Below, piece after piece: positions 29,564-39,703 of a DNA stretch of 64,000 nt. The position numbers were made by a program, and so were the translations under genes. The stretch is from Sulfolobus tengchongensis (lineage in GTDB: Archaea; Thermoproteota; Thermoprotei_A; Sulfolobales; Sulfolobaceae), in NCBI RefSeq assembly GCF_036967215.1, contig NZ_CP146016.1, positions 1,861,337-1,925,336 of the forward strand, given 5' to 3'. Under the pieces are notes generated by a model. The model was not told where the DNA came from and did not search any database. It was given only the letters and a program-made list of their open reading frames with translations. Position 1 is the stretch's first letter; every line of letters starts with the position of its first letter.

Positions 29564-29654
29564 TAGTTTGTGGATTTTCTGAAAATTGAGGTTATTCTCT
29601 CCATCAGGACTACTCATAGAATTATCGTCTAGTTTTCAAATGATACACACACTA
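29564..29654 (+). repeat. 91-bp dispersed repeat, copy 2
   Basis: It differs from copy 3 (48400-48490) at 6 of 91 positions and from copy 1 at 19 of 91, with no gaps. The sequence runs TAGTTTGTGGATTTTCTGAA to ATGATACACACACTA. It lies about 25 bp after the terminal-repeat element, in the cbtA to fused-ATPase gap. Confidence 0.82.
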
Positions 29655-29699
29655 CATCATGAGGTAAAGAATTCTAAGCAGGCAAGATAACCTCATAAC

Positions 29700-30130
29700 A
29701 TTAATACTCTCACCTTAACGCAAAAAGAAAGTTTAACAGAATTGGATCAGCCTAACGTAACCCACAATCTCAACACCCCCAACCAAGAGACGATTATCCC
29801 CAAATGATAACTTAGACTATATAATCTCCACCTATTTCCTTCACTATCCTCACCAATTCGCCTAGCTGGTCTTGATTACGGTCTCACAATCTAGCCTTGC
29901 GACTGGGATCTACCTTTTAAAATACCTTGCTTCACTATCATAGCAATCAGAAACTTTCTTAACACGCCAGCCCTAAATGTGTATCACTGTTTCCTCTAAG
30001 TGTTAACTACTACTTCAGCTTCCACAGTTAGCTTCTAACGCTCATTATCCAAATTACTAGTCTAAAAAGCCTTTAGCGGGAGAGAATTTCAACGTCGATT
30101 CCAAAAAAGCCCTATCATAGTTAGGCATAT
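29700..30130 (-). pseudogene. Probable IS transposase relic
   Basis: Gene-free but not random. On the minus strand short coding-like fragments in shifting frames are seen, for example QLGELVRIVKEIGGDYIV (about 29820-29880) and KVSDCYDSEARYFKR (about 29920-29980), broken by stops and frameshifts. The first looks like the start of a DDE transposase domain. I cannot name the family. It adds to the mobile-element debris between cbtA and its ATPase gene. Confidence 0.35.
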
Positions 30131-30336
30131 AGCATTTTGAAGTGAGAAATATGAAGGTTGATATTGCCTATAATTTAATTTAATATTATTATAATTCGCA
30201 TGAATCATATATTAAAGTTTTGATTACAAATTATTGGAAGAGAAGTGAGAATATACTAAACTAATTTGTCCGAGGCTCAGTTTAATATAAAAATTTTTAT
30301 TATAAAGAATATGTTATATGTTAGTGTGAATAAAGA

Positions 30337-32172
30337 ATGGAAAGTGTTCTCGATGTTAGAGAATTAACAGCAGGATACTTCACTCAAAATGGGCTAGTTG
30401 TTGCAGTAACCAACGTTAATTTTAATGTAAAGCCTAACGAAATAGTAGCAATAGCCGGAGAATCTGGATGCGGAAAATCTACACTTGCTATGGCAATATA
30501 TGGCCTATTGAAATATCCTGCTGTTATTTTAAAAGGCCATGTATATTTAAATGGTAAAGATATACTTTCCATGGATAAAGATAAGCTTAGAGAGCTTAGA
30601 ATGAAGGAGTTTGCGTATATTCCTCAATTTGCTATGGACGCATTGGATCCAGTAACCAAAATAGGAGATCAGATGATAAGGGCAGCGTTAAGTCATGGTG
30701 TTAGTGAAAGTGAGGCTCATAAGCTAGTAAAGGAAAAACTAGAGATTGTAGACCTTCCTCCTAATGTTTTAAATATGTACCCTATGGAGCTATCTGGAGG
30801 TATGAGACAAAGAGTAGTTATTGCAACTTCAATACTCTTAAATCCCTCCTTGATAATATTAGATGAACCAACTACCGGATTGGATGTTCTCGTCCAATAC
30901 GAGATATTAAAGGATCTTAAAAAAATACAAAGAAAGTTAGGTATATCACTGCTACTCATATCACATGATCTATCTATGTTGATGATGATAGCTGACAGAG
31001 TTGCAATAATGTATGCTGGTGAAATAGTGGAAATATCGCAAAGAGAAGAGCTCCTAAAAAGGCCTTCACATCCCTATACAATGTTACTGTTAAACAGCTT
31101 ACCCTCTTTAATACAGAGGCGTAAAAGATTGCTGTCCATACCAGGAAATCCACCATTAATGCTATCTAAAGTTCCAATTTCATGTAGATTTTCTGATAGA
31201 TGTCCATTCGTAATGGAAAGATGTAAAGATTCTCATCCCGCATTAGTAAGTATAGGAGAGGGACATAATGTTAGATGTCTCTTACACCAAGAACGTTATA
31301 CCGATTTATCAAATCTTTCTCTGCCTCCAGATTACTATGTGGAAGAAGAATATATTGCTGATGATCATGAGCAAGGAAATATAGTAATGAAAATCGAGAA
31401 TCTGAGTAAAACATATTTTGTTAGGAAAAAATTCGTTTTTACTGAGGCAATAGATGCTGTCAATAACGTTTCTTTTGACTTGAAGAAGTATACGATAACC
31501 GCTTTAATAGGTGGAAGTGGACATGGAAAGTCTACTATCGCTAGAATATTAGCTGGATTAGTTCAACAAACATCTGGTAAAATATATTTGCTAGGAGAAG
31601 ATGTTAGTGAGTATAGGCTTAGGAATTCCATGTGGTATAAAGAAAATGTTCAAATGATATTTCAAGATCCCTACTCTTCACTTGACCCTCGACATAATGT
31701 CATGTGGCATATAGAAAGGCCTTTATTAATTCATAAAAAGGTTTCAGATGAAAAACATCTTCAAACTAAAATTAGTGAAATTCTTAAGAGTGTTGGACTG
31801 AAACCTCCCGAGAAATATCTATATAAATATCCTCATGAACTTTCTGGTGGAGAAAGACAAAGAGTAGCGATAGCTAGGGCAATAGCAGTTGAACCTAAAG
31901 TGTTAATTGCAGATGAGCCAGTATCTATGTTGGACGCGTCGCTACGAGCCGGTATATTAAATTTACTCAAAAGATTTAAGAGTAGCGGAATGAGCATATT
32001 GTACATTACACATGATATAGCTACTGTTTCCTATATTGCTGATGAAATAATGGTAATATATAGAGGTAAAATAGTAGAAAAAGGAAAAACTGATGAGGTA
32101 ATATCAAATCCTTCACATGAATACACAAAACGCTTAATAGAGGCTATACCAGACCCATATAAGACTATATAG
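30337..32172 (+). CDS. Fused double ATPase of the cellobiose-type ABC importer
   Basis: A 611-aa protein that joins an OppD-like and an OppF-like ATPase in one chain. Domain 1 (about 1-325) has GESGCGKST, LSGGMRQR, LIILDEPTTGLD and the Cys-containing tail ISCRFSDRCPFVMERC. Domain 2 (about 345-611) has GGSGHGKST, LSGGERQR and VLIADEPVSMLD. The His in the second P-loop is unusual but also occurs in the AraV-type gene here. In S. solfataricus the cellobiose importer ATPases are likewise joined (CbtD/CbtF). Partner permeases are at 34049-36026. The ATG at 30337 follows an AT-rich promoter with a leader of about 10 nt. Confidence 0.9.
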   Translation: MESVLDVRELTAGYFTQNGLVVAVTNVNFNVKPNEIVAIAGESGCGKSTLAMAIYGLLKYPAVILKGHVYLNGKDILSMDKDKLRELRMKEFAYIPQFAMDALDPVTKIGDQMIRAALSHGVSESEAHKLVKEKLEIVDLPPNVLNMYPMELSGGMRQRVVIATSILLNPSLIILDEPTTGLDVLVQYEILKDLKKIQRKLGISLLLISHDLSMLMMIADRVAIMYAGEIVEISQREELLKRPSHPYTMLLLNSLPSLIQRRKRLLSIPGNPPLMLSKVPISCRFSDRCPFVMERCKDSHPALVSIGEGHNVRCLLHQERYTDLSNLSLPPDYYVEEEYIADDHEQGNIVMKIENLSKTYFVRKKFVFTEAIDAVNNVSFDLKKYTITALIGGSGHGKSTIARILAGLVQQTSGKIYLLGEDVSEYRLRNSMWYKENVQMIFQDPYSSLDPRHNVMWHIERPLLIHKKVSDEKHLQTKISEILKSVGLKPPEKYLYKYPHELSGGERQRVAIARAIAVEPKVLIADEPVSMLDASLRAGILNLLKRFKSSGMSILYITHDIATVSYIADEIMVIYRGKIVEKGKTDEVISNPSHEYTKRLIEAIPDPYKTI

Positions 32173-32333
32173 AATAGCATAGGAGTCTATAAATGTTAAA
32201 CCTCTAGAACAACCCCAATGATTTTCACTATGAATTATAGAACACTTACAGCAAAATTTATCTTCTATAGATAATGCTTTTTCTTTTAACCTTATAATAT
32301 TTTACAGTAATCAATGGATACAAATTACCTTAC

Positions 32334-32437
32334 GTGGGGTTTTCCCAAAAACTTACGTTATTTTTTTACATCCTCTTTACAGTAATAAGAACGCGCTAAA
32401 CTACGATAGTAGTTTACAAATACCCCACAAAGCAAAG
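32334..32437 (+). repeat. MITE-like repeat, ~100-bp family, copy 2
   Basis: It runs from GTGGGGTTTTCCC to TACCCCACAAAGCAAAG, so the ends are inverted repeats (GTGGGGT/ACCCCAC). It contains AAACTAC-GATA-GTAGTTT, a perfect 7-bp stem. This is the best preserved of four copies. It lies in the 378-bp gap between the fused ATPase and the aldo/keto reductase, where nothing else is seen. Confidence 0.75.
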
Positions 32438-32550
32438 CGGGATATAAATATAACTATTTTAGTTAATATTGGTTAAGAAAAATACTAACGGAAACTAAGA
32501 GGAAAATTTATAATAAAACAGGGACGTTATTATTTACTGATAGATATCGC

Positions 32551-33606
32551 TTAGGATTCTCTTCTTAAGATCTTATTATATCTAATCTCCCAGTTAACCT
32601 TGGATTTTTTAGAAATTTCATCCAATCTTCTATATACGTCCTCAGGTAATCTAATATTTACACTTTCAATATTATCTTCTAATTGGTTGAGTTTTGTGAC
32701 ACCTATTATGGGAACTATCGTTACCCCATTAACTTCTTGAACTTTAAAAATCCATGCTAAAGCTAATTGCGAATCCGTTACTCCTAACTCTGTAGCCACT
32801 TCATGAAACTCTTTTAAAACTTCAAAATTTTCCTTTGTAAAATATCTGTTTGATATCTCGGGTACATATGTAGCTCTGCTCATATCAGGTATATTAGAAA
32901 GGTATTTTCCCGTTAAAACGCCTTGCGCTAGCGGAATATAAGCCATTATTCCTAGGCCATATGTTTTAGCTAATAGGAACTTATCTTTCTCTATATCTCT
33001 TTCTAAGAAATTATATGGCTCCTGCATAGCTACAAAGGGTATTTTGAGGTCTCTAGCTAATTTAACCAAATATGGGATATCTTCAGGATCAAAATAACTC
33101 TCACCTACATAGTAGACCTTGCCTTGCCTTACTAGGTCATAAAAAGTTTCCATAGTCTCTTCTATTGGGGTTTCAGGATCAGGTCTATGCATTAAATAGA
33201 TATCGATGTAATCTATGCCTAATCTTTTTAAAGATTCTTTAACCTGCCACATAACATGCTTTCTTGATAAGCCTTGCCCATTAGGATGTAAAGCCATTTT
33301 TCCGTAAACCTTAGTCGATATTACAAGAGACTCCCTATCATATCCTTTAATAGCCTCTCCTAGAATTTTCTCAGCTTTCCCAACATGATAAACGTCTGGA
33401 CCTTGCATAACTCCATGGTAAACGTTAGCAGTGTCAAAGAAATTGATTCCATAATCTATTGCCTTTTTAATAATTTTCTTACTTTCCTCCTCATCCACTT
33501 TATATATTCCATAGCTATCTTTCTCATTAGAAGGAGGTAGATGCCAAGTACCTAAACAAAGTTTTGAGACTTTTAGTCCGGTCTTTCCAAATCTTATATA
33601 TTCCAT
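32551..33606 (-). CDS. Aldo/keto reductase
   Basis: 351-aa NADPH-dependent aldo/keto reductase with a TIM barrel. The catalytic tetrad is visible: Asp and Tyr in INFFDTANVYHG, Lys in LVISTKVYGK, His in IYLMHRPDPE. The NADP-binding end has VTIVPIIGVTKLNQLEDNI. It may reduce sugars to polyols or detoxify aldehydes. It is inserted between the fused ATPase and permeases of the importer on the opposite strand, with its own promoter. Its substrate cannot be read from sequence. Confidence 0.88.
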   Translation of the reverse strand: MEYIRFGKTGLKVSKLCLGTWHLPPSNEKDSYGIYKVDEEESKKIIKKAIDYGINFFDTANVYHGVMQGPDVYHVGKAEKILGEAIKGYDRESLVISTKVYGKMALHPNGQGLSRKHVMWQVKESLKRLGIDYIDIYLMHRPDPETPIEETMETFYDLVRQGKVYYVGESYFDPEDIPYLVKLARDLKIPFVAMQEPYNFLERDIEKDKFLLAKTYGLGIMAYIPLAQGVLTGKYLSNIPDMSRATYVPEISNRYFTKENFEVLKEFHEVATELGVTDSQLALAWIFKVQEVNGVTIVPIIGVTKLNQLEDNIESVNIRLPEDVYRRLDEISKKSKVNWEIRYNKILRRES

Positions 33607-34048
33607 ACATTTTCACCCTTTTTTTAAGTTTTAGTTGAACACTCATTATTCTATGCCTAATAATTTAAAAGCCTTGATGAGAATCCATTTTAGTAGCGTT
33701 GCGATTTATTCGGCTTATAATAGACTATTAATGTAAATCAAATTCGTTGTATCAATGCTTTCAAAGGTGACGAATTTCGCCAAGGGATTTGTAGTTACAC
33801 AAGGCTTGTTATAGTCTATTGCTTTGCAAGATTTAATTAAATTAGGGCTAATTTATAGATTATCATCAATATTATTTACATGTATTATTAAATTATTTCA
33901 AAAGCCTCACAAAGCAAAACTCTGTTCCGAAAATACTAGCGAGAAACCTATGTAATTTTTTTATTTAAAATATTAATTGGGCATTACTTCACATATTAAC
34001 GTCAAAATTTATATACTAAAAATTATATATTATTAGATAGGTTTTGCC
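33607..34048. other. Gene-free divergent region
   Basis: The 442 bp between the reductase start and the permease start hold no credible gene. A tract GCCTCACAAAGCAAAACT near 33906 weakly resembles the right end of the ~100-bp MITE-like family, but no matching left end was found. AT-rich sequence at about 34005-34035 (TATATACTAAAAATTATATA) should contain the permease promoter. Confidence 0.3.
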
Positions 34049-35056
34049 ATGAAATCAACTTATATCCTTTACAAAGTAGGGATATATATAGCTACTTTCT
34101 TCATAATAATAACGGTAAACTTCTTTCTTCCGAGATTAATGCCCGGAAGTGCCTTATCGGTTATAGTATCATTAATAGAAGGTCAAAATGGAGTTTCTGC
34201 CACAGCTGGGAATACCGCAGTAGCTCTTGAGGTAAAGCAACTAGAAGCAGCTTTCGGTCTTACGCCTGCGCCTTGGTATGTACAATATTGGCATTATATA
34301 CAAGGAATCTTCTCATTAAATTTAGGAGCCTCAATAACCTATTATCCTACACCAGTATTGTCTATAATTTTAAGCGGTTTACCCTGGTCATTAGGACTAG
34401 TTATAGCTGCAGCAATAGTAGCGTTCTTTCTGGGAAGTTATCTTGGAAGCATAGGGGGTTTTAATAGAAGAACAAAGAAAGATGTAATAGTTGTAATTAT
34501 CACATCAATTTTAGCTGCATTACCCTCTTTCGTAATTTTAATGTATTTAGAGATGTGGCTATCTGTAGATCATGGAATATTTGCTATAAATTTCCCTAAT
34601 AATGTTGGCCCAAATCCTAGTTCAGTAGCCGCATTAGCGAGATTCTATACGTTACCTATAGTTGGGCTTATGTTTACTTTATTATCAGGATTTGTATTGG
34701 GAATGAGAAACAACATGCTCCATACACTCAGAGATAATTACGTAACCTATGCTGAAATACTCGGATTAGATTCAAGTAAAGTTAGAAAAATTATATACAA
34801 AAATTCGTTGCTACCTAACATTACAGCTTTTGCAATAATACTAGGCTTAGCTATAAGTCAAGCTTTAACCATAGAGGGTCTTCTATCTACACCGGGAGTA
34901 GGATTTTACTTCGGATTGGCTCTAACCTCTAAGGACCTACCCTTACTCCAAGGAATATTTCTATTTATTGCTATAATGTTAATACTTTCGATAGCCGTAG
35001 TAGAATTTGTTTATACCCTCCTAGATCCTAGAGCAAGGGTGAGCGAAAGTGAGTAG
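34049..35056 (+). CDS. cbtB: Cellobiose-type ABC importer permease, DppB type
   Basis: Membrane subunit (335 aa). The N-terminal helix is followed by FFLPRLMPGSALSVIVS (about 25-41). The C-terminal part has LTIEGLLSTPGVGFYFGLAL and DLPLLQGIFLFIAIMLIL, both typical of DppB. The coupling loop is YAEILGLDSSKVRKIIYKN. The gene overlaps the next permease by 8 bp. With CbtA, the fused ATPase and the DppC partner it completes an Opp-type importer. Symbol given by context with the known S. solfataricus cellobiose system. Confidence 0.87.
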   Translation: MKSTYILYKVGIYIATFFIIITVNFFLPRLMPGSALSVIVSLIEGQNGVSATAGNTAVALEVKQLEAAFGLTPAPWYVQYWHYIQGIFSLNLGASITYYPTPVLSIILSGLPWSLGLVIAAAIVAFFLGSYLGSIGGFNRRTKKDVIVVIITSILAALPSFVILMYLEMWLSVDHGIFAINFPNNVGPNPSSVAALARFYTLPIVGLMFTLLSGFVLGMRNNMLHTLRDNYVTYAEILGLDSSKVRKIIYKNSLLPNITAFAIILGLAISQALTIEGLLSTPGVGFYFGLALTSKDLPLLQGIFLFIAIMLILSIAVVEFVYTLLDPRARVSESE

Positions 35057-36026
35057 AATTAAGAATAGTAAGAATAAATTATTTAAAATAATATTTGGAA
35101 ATAAATTTATTATAGCAGGTCTCATATTACTCGTAATAGACTTCATAATAGGAATCATAGGACAATTTTGGACTCCATACCCATTAACCGAAACGTTTGC
35201 AATCTCTGCTCCACCTTCATTAGCTCATATTTTAGGCACAGATGAATTTGGTCAAGATGTATTATCAGTCATGATGAAATCAACTCTTCCGTCATTGTTA
35301 GTAGGAGTGCTGAGTGGAGCTTTAATTGCAATAATTAGTACTTTAATTGGACTACTAGGAGGATATTATGGAGGAAAGATTAGTGGAGTAATAATAGATA
35401 TTATAACTACCACAACGCTAACTATACCAGGTGTTGTACTATTAGTAGTAATCGAATCTTACTTTAGAGCAGGAAGTGTTAGTATAAATCTTACTTTAAG
35501 TTATATTATAGTAATTATAGGGCTAGCTATAACTAGTTGGGCCTTTGGCGCTAAGCAAATAAGAGCACAAGTTTTATCAATCTCTAAAAGGGATTATATA
35601 GTTGCATCAAGATTAATTGGCGAAAAAAGCTGGAGGATAATATTCGAGCAGATATTTCCATCAATTCTACCATTATCTATAGCTCAATTCTTGTTTGGCG
35701 TATTGTACGGAATCCTATCACTAATTACTGCTGAATATTGGGGAGTATTGCCTGCAAACATAAATAATTTAGGTACTATGCTATTCTACATTGCGTCAAA
35801 TGCTGCCTACTTAAGCAATCAATGGTGGTGGATTTTAGGCGCAATAATTCCCATTATAATATTGGGTTCTGGTTTAGGATTAATAAACATAGGTATAGAT
35901 GAGTTTATAGATCCTAGATTAAAAGAAGTTAGACCGACTGTAGTCCCAGAAAAAATAATTATTCCAATTGAACAAGGACTTACTGAAATACCAGTAATAC
36001 AGGCTATAAGGCAAGGATACAAATAA
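35049..36026 (+). CDS. cbtC: Cellobiose-type ABC importer permease, DppC type
   Basis: 325-aa permease: N-terminal helix (about 17-37), the DppC block HILGTDEFGQDVLSVMM, then five helices and the coupling loop ASRLIGEKSWRIIFEQIFPS. It shares its start region with the stop of cbtB by an 8-bp overlap, so translation is probably coupled. The C-terminal 40 residues after the last helix are polar and probably cytoplasmic. Confidence 0.87.
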   Translation: MSRIKNSKNKLFKIIFGNKFIIAGLILLVIDFIIGIIGQFWTPYPLTETFAISAPPSLAHILGTDEFGQDVLSVMMKSTLPSLLVGVLSGALIAIISTLIGLLGGYYGGKISGVIIDIITTTTLTIPGVVLLVVIESYFRAGSVSINLTLSYIIVIIGLAITSWAFGAKQIRAQVLSISKRDYIVASRLIGEKSWRIIFEQIFPSILPLSIAQFLFGVLYGILSLITAEYWGVLPANINNLGTMLFYIASNAAYLSNQWWWILGAIIPIIILGSGLGLINIGIDEFIDPRLKEVRPTVVPEKIIIPIEQGLTEIPVIQAIRQGYK

Positions 36027-36247
36027 ACTCAAGAGATCTTTAACATAGTTTCTTAAATTACATTATTTTTAAATTATTCAAATATTTCTTATATAGCAAT
36101 TTTCAATTGCTTAAGACTTAATGAATGAAAATTTGTATGATGAAAATTAATTCGTTGAGATTTCAGTGAAGAAATACAATATATAATCACGTCATAGGAA
36201 AAAGTTACTTATATAAATGTTTTTTATATATTGATAACTGAAGATAG

Positions 36248-36889
36248 TTGAGACTCAAGAATGGGGATATAATAGTTTTTGCAGGAGATAGTATAACGGA
36301 TAGTGGAAAAACAAATAACGCTCCTTTAGGATATGGATACGTTAATCTATTCTATAACCTTTTACTGGTAAAATATCCAGAATTAAAAGTAAGCATAATA
36401 AATGCAGGTATAAGTGGAAATACGGTCGTTGACCTTTTAGATAGATGGGAGGATGATATCCTAAGTTATAAACCGAATTGGATATCAATCTTAATTGGCA
36501 TAAATGACCTTTACAGAACTTTGGGTGGGGAGACCATTTTCAACCCTAACAATTACTACGTAAACTTAAAGCGTATATTATCCTACACTAGAGAAGTATT
36601 AGAGGATAACGTCAAATTCATCCTCATGACGCCATTTTACATTAGTAGAAGTAAACTAAAAGATACTTTTAGGGCTAAAGTTCTGGACTTATTGCCACAA
36701 TACGTTGAAAAAGTTAAACTATTATCAAGTGAATTTTCAGCCATTTATATAGATCTTTATGAGACGTTCAAGAGGATAGCCGAAATGAGAGAACCGAATA
36801 CTTACGCACCAGAACCAGTTCACCCTAATTTCACCGGTCATTTAGTAATAGCAATGAAATTAATTAATGCAATAGAATCTATTGATTAG
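36248..36889 (+). CDS. SGNH/GDSL-type hydrolase
   Basis: 213-aa SGNH hydrolase. Block I is VFAGDSITDSGKT (Ser nucleophile about residue 15), block III is ILIGINDLYR (Asn) and block V is PEPVHPNFTGHLV (His). The family includes lipases, arylesterases and acetylxylan or rhamnogalacturonan esterases. Beside beta-glycan importers, an intracellular sugar-acetyl esterase is plausible. No signal peptide is seen. The TTG at 36248 is taken as start because TTTTATATA lies about 24 bp upstream (leaderless) and the protein then begins right before block I, as is normal for the family. Confidence 0.82.
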   Translation: MRLKNGDIIVFAGDSITDSGKTNNAPLGYGYVNLFYNLLLVKYPELKVSIINAGISGNTVVDLLDRWEDDILSYKPNWISILIGINDLYRTLGGETIFNPNNYYVNLKRILSYTREVLEDNVKFILMTPFYISRSKLKDTFRAKVLDLLPQYVEKVKLLSSEFSAIYIDLYETFKRIAEMREPNTYAPEPVHPNFTGHLVIAMKLINAIESID

Positions 36890-37046
36890 AAGTCCCAAAT
36901 TATGATAGGTATCATTAATAGTTTTTATTATAACATAAGCAAAGAATAATTTAACACTGAGTAATGATGAGGTGAGTTTAGATCGTTTCTGCTTCCAGAA
37001 AGTTATTGTCTAATATCTCTTGACGTCTAATAATCTAGATAAGGGC
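36890..37046. other. Gene-free start of a 758-bp gap
   Basis: Between the SGNH hydrolase and the HTH regulator (36890-37647) no intact gene is present. This part is plain AT-rich sequence. A permease remnant and a MITE-like repeat in the gap are listed separately. Confidence 0.3.
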
Positions 37047-37154
37047 CTATGTAAAGATTTTTTCGTAGTTATTAGTTAGATCATTATGTAATCTCCTAGA
37101 ACTTATTATGAAAATTGATATTATCCCTAAGGCTGATATAACTGTAAACTGGAT
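37047..37154 (-). pseudogene. Possible remnant of a membrane-transporter C-terminus
   Basis: On the minus strand 35 codons plus a stop read as one hydrophobic helix (FTVISALGIISIFIISS) followed by a polar tail, the pattern of a transporter C-terminus. An upstream stop lies directly before it and no start codon is available. It may be debris of a sugar permease. Chance cannot be excluded at this length. Confidence 0.3.
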
Positions 37155-37400
37155 CTAAACTTTACTATCTATCTCTATAGGTTTGAGCCTCTATTTAAAT
37201 CCACAATTAACGTTAATCAAAGATTTATATATTAACGTAAGATTAGCCTAAAAATTTTATAATATATCGTTTAGTATATCAATTTATTTTCATTTACTTG
37301 TGGATTCATAGATAAGATTTTTAAAAATTATTCAGTTTTAGTAACTACATTATCGAGTCTTAACAACATATATCATTCCTTAACCACTTCTTTACTTTAT

Positions 37401-37494
37401 GGAGTGCCTTCAAAACTTAAGTTAATTGTTACATTCTCTTTATAGTAACGACAACATGGCAACCTATGATGATTCGTAAATGCACCAAGACACC
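37401..37494 (+). repeat. MITE-like repeat, ~100-bp family, copy 3
   Basis: It matches copy 2 in order: AAAACTTA.GTTA, TTACATTCTCTTTATAGTAA, then a degenerate TATGATGATTCGTAAAT and GCACCAAGACACC where copy 2 has ACAAATACCCCACAAAGC. Its ends are eroded, so it is older than copy 2. Confidence 0.55.
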
Positions 37495-37647
37495 ACTTTC
37501 TCTGAGAATTGAACCTTGTTACGTTGGCATCATTACACTCACTCACTTCCTTAGTAATTTAAAATCAATCACTATAACTATCCTAAGGAACCCAGTTAAG
37601 TTATTTAACTTAGCTGTAAATTAAACTTTATAAACTTTATAGTATAA

Positions 37648-38334
37648 GTGAAAAATGTGAGTTACAGTTATCTCAATGTAGTTGTAAGGCATGACGACTG
37701 TTGGTCAAAGTTTACTTCTTACAATTATATTGACACTCTTGTGAATGTGGAATATTCTAATTTTGATTTGCTTAAGGCAACTAGGGTAGCTATAGTAAGA
37801 GGTAGTAAAATTGATGGTAAATCTCAAATTAAAAGCGCATTAAATAAGGATAGGAGCATAGTAGATTTTGAAATTTCTCATCTATGGAGCAATAGTAAGT
37901 ATTCTTTCTACCTAATATCAATGTTGCAAGAATCTGAAAAGACTATGATAAATAAATTCAAAAATAAAAATGTATTAATAGTTAATTCTAATATAAAAGA
38001 TGGTAAAGAAGTTTATGATGTGATTATGCCCAGGGATTTCAAGCATATGATTTCGGAAACACTTAAAGATGATAATAAGATAAATGTAGTGGATTTTAAC
38101 TTAGATGACAAGATAGATGAGGCAAGGATTTTCAGAATAATATCCAGAAATTCAATAAGCATGCTACTTACTGAAAAAGAACAATTGTTAATGAAAAAAG
38201 CGAGAGAGATAGGATACTTCAACACTCCTAGGGAGAAGAATTCGCAAGAACTTGCAGAAGAGCTTGGTGTTAGTAAGATGAACATTTCCCTTTCTCTAAG
38301 AAATATACTCAAAAAAATCTCTAACTTGATATAG
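37648..38334 (+). CDS. HTH_10 (bacterio-opsin activator type) transcription regulator
   Basis: 228-aa regulator. The N-terminal part (VVVRHDDCWSKFT) resembles the sensor region of the two regulators at 56356 and 61480. The C-terminal HTH_10 domain (about 170-225) reads LTEKEQLLMKKAREIGYF, then TPREK, then ELAEELGVSKMNISLSLR, the family pattern. The GTG at 37648 is used; TATA-like sequence (AACTTTATAAACTTTATAG) precedes it. It converges on the MFS permease gene 4 bp away. Its target is unknown; sugar genes on either side are candidates. Confidence 0.8.
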   Translation: MKNVSYSYLNVVVRHDDCWSKFTSYNYIDTLVNVEYSNFDLLKATRVAIVRGSKIDGKSQIKSALNKDRSIVDFEISHLWSNSKYSFYLISMLQESEKTMINKFKNKNVLIVNSNIKDGKEVYDVIMPRDFKHMISETLKDDNKINVVDFNLDDKIDEARIFRIISRNSISMLLTEKEQLLMKKAREIGYFNTPREKNSQELAEELGVSKMNISLSLRNILKKISNLI

Positions 38335-38338
38335 TTTT

Positions 38339-39703
38339 TTAAAAAACAATATCCTCTAACTCAGCATTTGGTGGAGCATATTTGCCAAATATGGTTAGAA
38401 TTGCACCTAAATATACTGGTATAGCCCCCAATAATATATAGGTTAATGAAAACCCTATACTTTCTATTACTGGACCGAAAATTAAACTACCTATTATCCA
38501 CGCAAAGTCATTTAGACCTACCTGCCAGCTATCCGCCGTACCTCTAGCTCTAGTAGGATAAGTTTCTGCAATATATACCCACCAGGTTCCATTCCAAGAT
38601 AATACTAGTGGAAAGTAAAGGATGGTAGCTATCATTGTTTCTAAGAATCCGTTCGATAATGCAAAAAAGATAACGGATGACCCACCTAATAACCCTATTA
38701 TCACACTACCCCATTTTCTTGATATTCTCTGGCCTATATGCCCCATAATTCCATAGCCAAAATATGCTAGTGCAGTCGCTATGAGCAAAGTGGGGAATAC
38801 GGCACTTACTGGGAAATGTTTATATTGTATTAACACCGTAGATGTAAAGAAAAATAATGCAGGCGTAGCAAGCTCATGAGCTATTTCAGCAAAGGTTGTA
38901 ATTATAGTATGCTTTTTAAGCTTAGGATCAGTAAACATTTGTTTGTACGGAAACCTGGCTACCTGATTTAAGTCAACCTTATACTTTTTAATAATCTCTT
39001 CTGCTTCTTTGACCTTACCTTCTTTCATAAGTTTTCTAGCAAGTAAAGTATATTTAGACCTTTCTGGTTCTCTTACCCATATTCTCATAATCAATACTAC
39101 AATAATTGGCACAATACCTACGAGAAATGCGTATCTCCATGCAACTAATGGATTTTTAATAAAGTTAAAAACTAGGGCAGTAACACCTATTGCAACAAAA
39201 TAACCTAATGGAAAACCTCCTTGAACCCATCCATACATACTTCCCCTATGTTTAGCAGGAAATTCCTCGTTAGCTATCGTAATACCCGTAGGAAATTCGA
39301 CATAAGAAAAACCATCTGCTAGAACCCTAACTATTAGCAGCTGAATGAAGTTCTGCACTAGTACAGTAAATCCGGTAAATAGGGCTGTAAGTAAAAGGCT
39401 TATCTGCCACACTGTTTTTCTCCCATACATATCTAGTATAGGCCCTATCAGCCACACTACTGCAGTTGCTCCGGCGAAAATTGCTGATGTTAGTATTGAT
39501 ACTTGAACTAGCGTAAGGTGTAGGGACTGCTCTATAAATGGCAAATTGAACGAATATAAATTTAGATCGAATGAGGCCATAGTCCAGCCCAGTAATGCCA
39601 CCGCAAATATGAACCATTGATAACGCGTTATTTTTACTTTCTCATTTCGACTTCTATTATTTATATCATTATTTTTTTTAGTCTTCTCATTTTCATCATC
39701 CAT
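38339..39703 (-). CDS. MFS transporter, sugar/metabolite permease type
   Basis: Twelve-helix major facilitator permease (about 454 aa). The loop 2-3 motif LDMYGRKTVW and the loop 6-7 region with VREPERSKYTLLARKLM resemble the sugar porter and metabolite:H+ symporter branch. The N-terminal 25 residues are hydrophilic and cytoplasmic. The ATG at 39703 is preceded by GTGAT at a suitable distance. A GTG three codons upstream (39712) is the alternative and would fit a leaderless mRNA. It is transcribed towards the HTH regulator. Sugar-proton symport is likely but the substrate is unknown. Confidence 0.85.
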   Translation of the reverse strand: MDDENEKTKKNNDINNRSRNEKVKITRYQWFIFAVALLGWTMASFDLNLYSFNLPFIEQSLHLTLVQVSILTSAIFAGATAVVWLIGPILDMYGRKTVWQISLLLTALFTGFTVLVQNFIQLLIVRVLADGFSYVEFPTGITIANEEFPAKHRGSMYGWVQGGFPLGYFVAIGVTALVFNFIKNPLVAWRYAFLVGIVPIIVVLIMRIWVREPERSKYTLLARKLMKEGKVKEAEEIIKKYKVDLNQVARFPYKQMFTDPKLKKHTIITTFAEIAHELATPALFFFTSTVLIQYKHFPVSAVFPTLLIATALAYFGYGIMGHIGQRISRKWGSVIIGLLGGSSVIFFALSNGFLETMIATILYFPLVLSWNGTWWVYIAETYPTRARGTADSWQVGLNDFAWIIGSLIFGPVIESIGFSLTYILLGAIPVYLGAILTIFGKYAPPNAELEDIVF

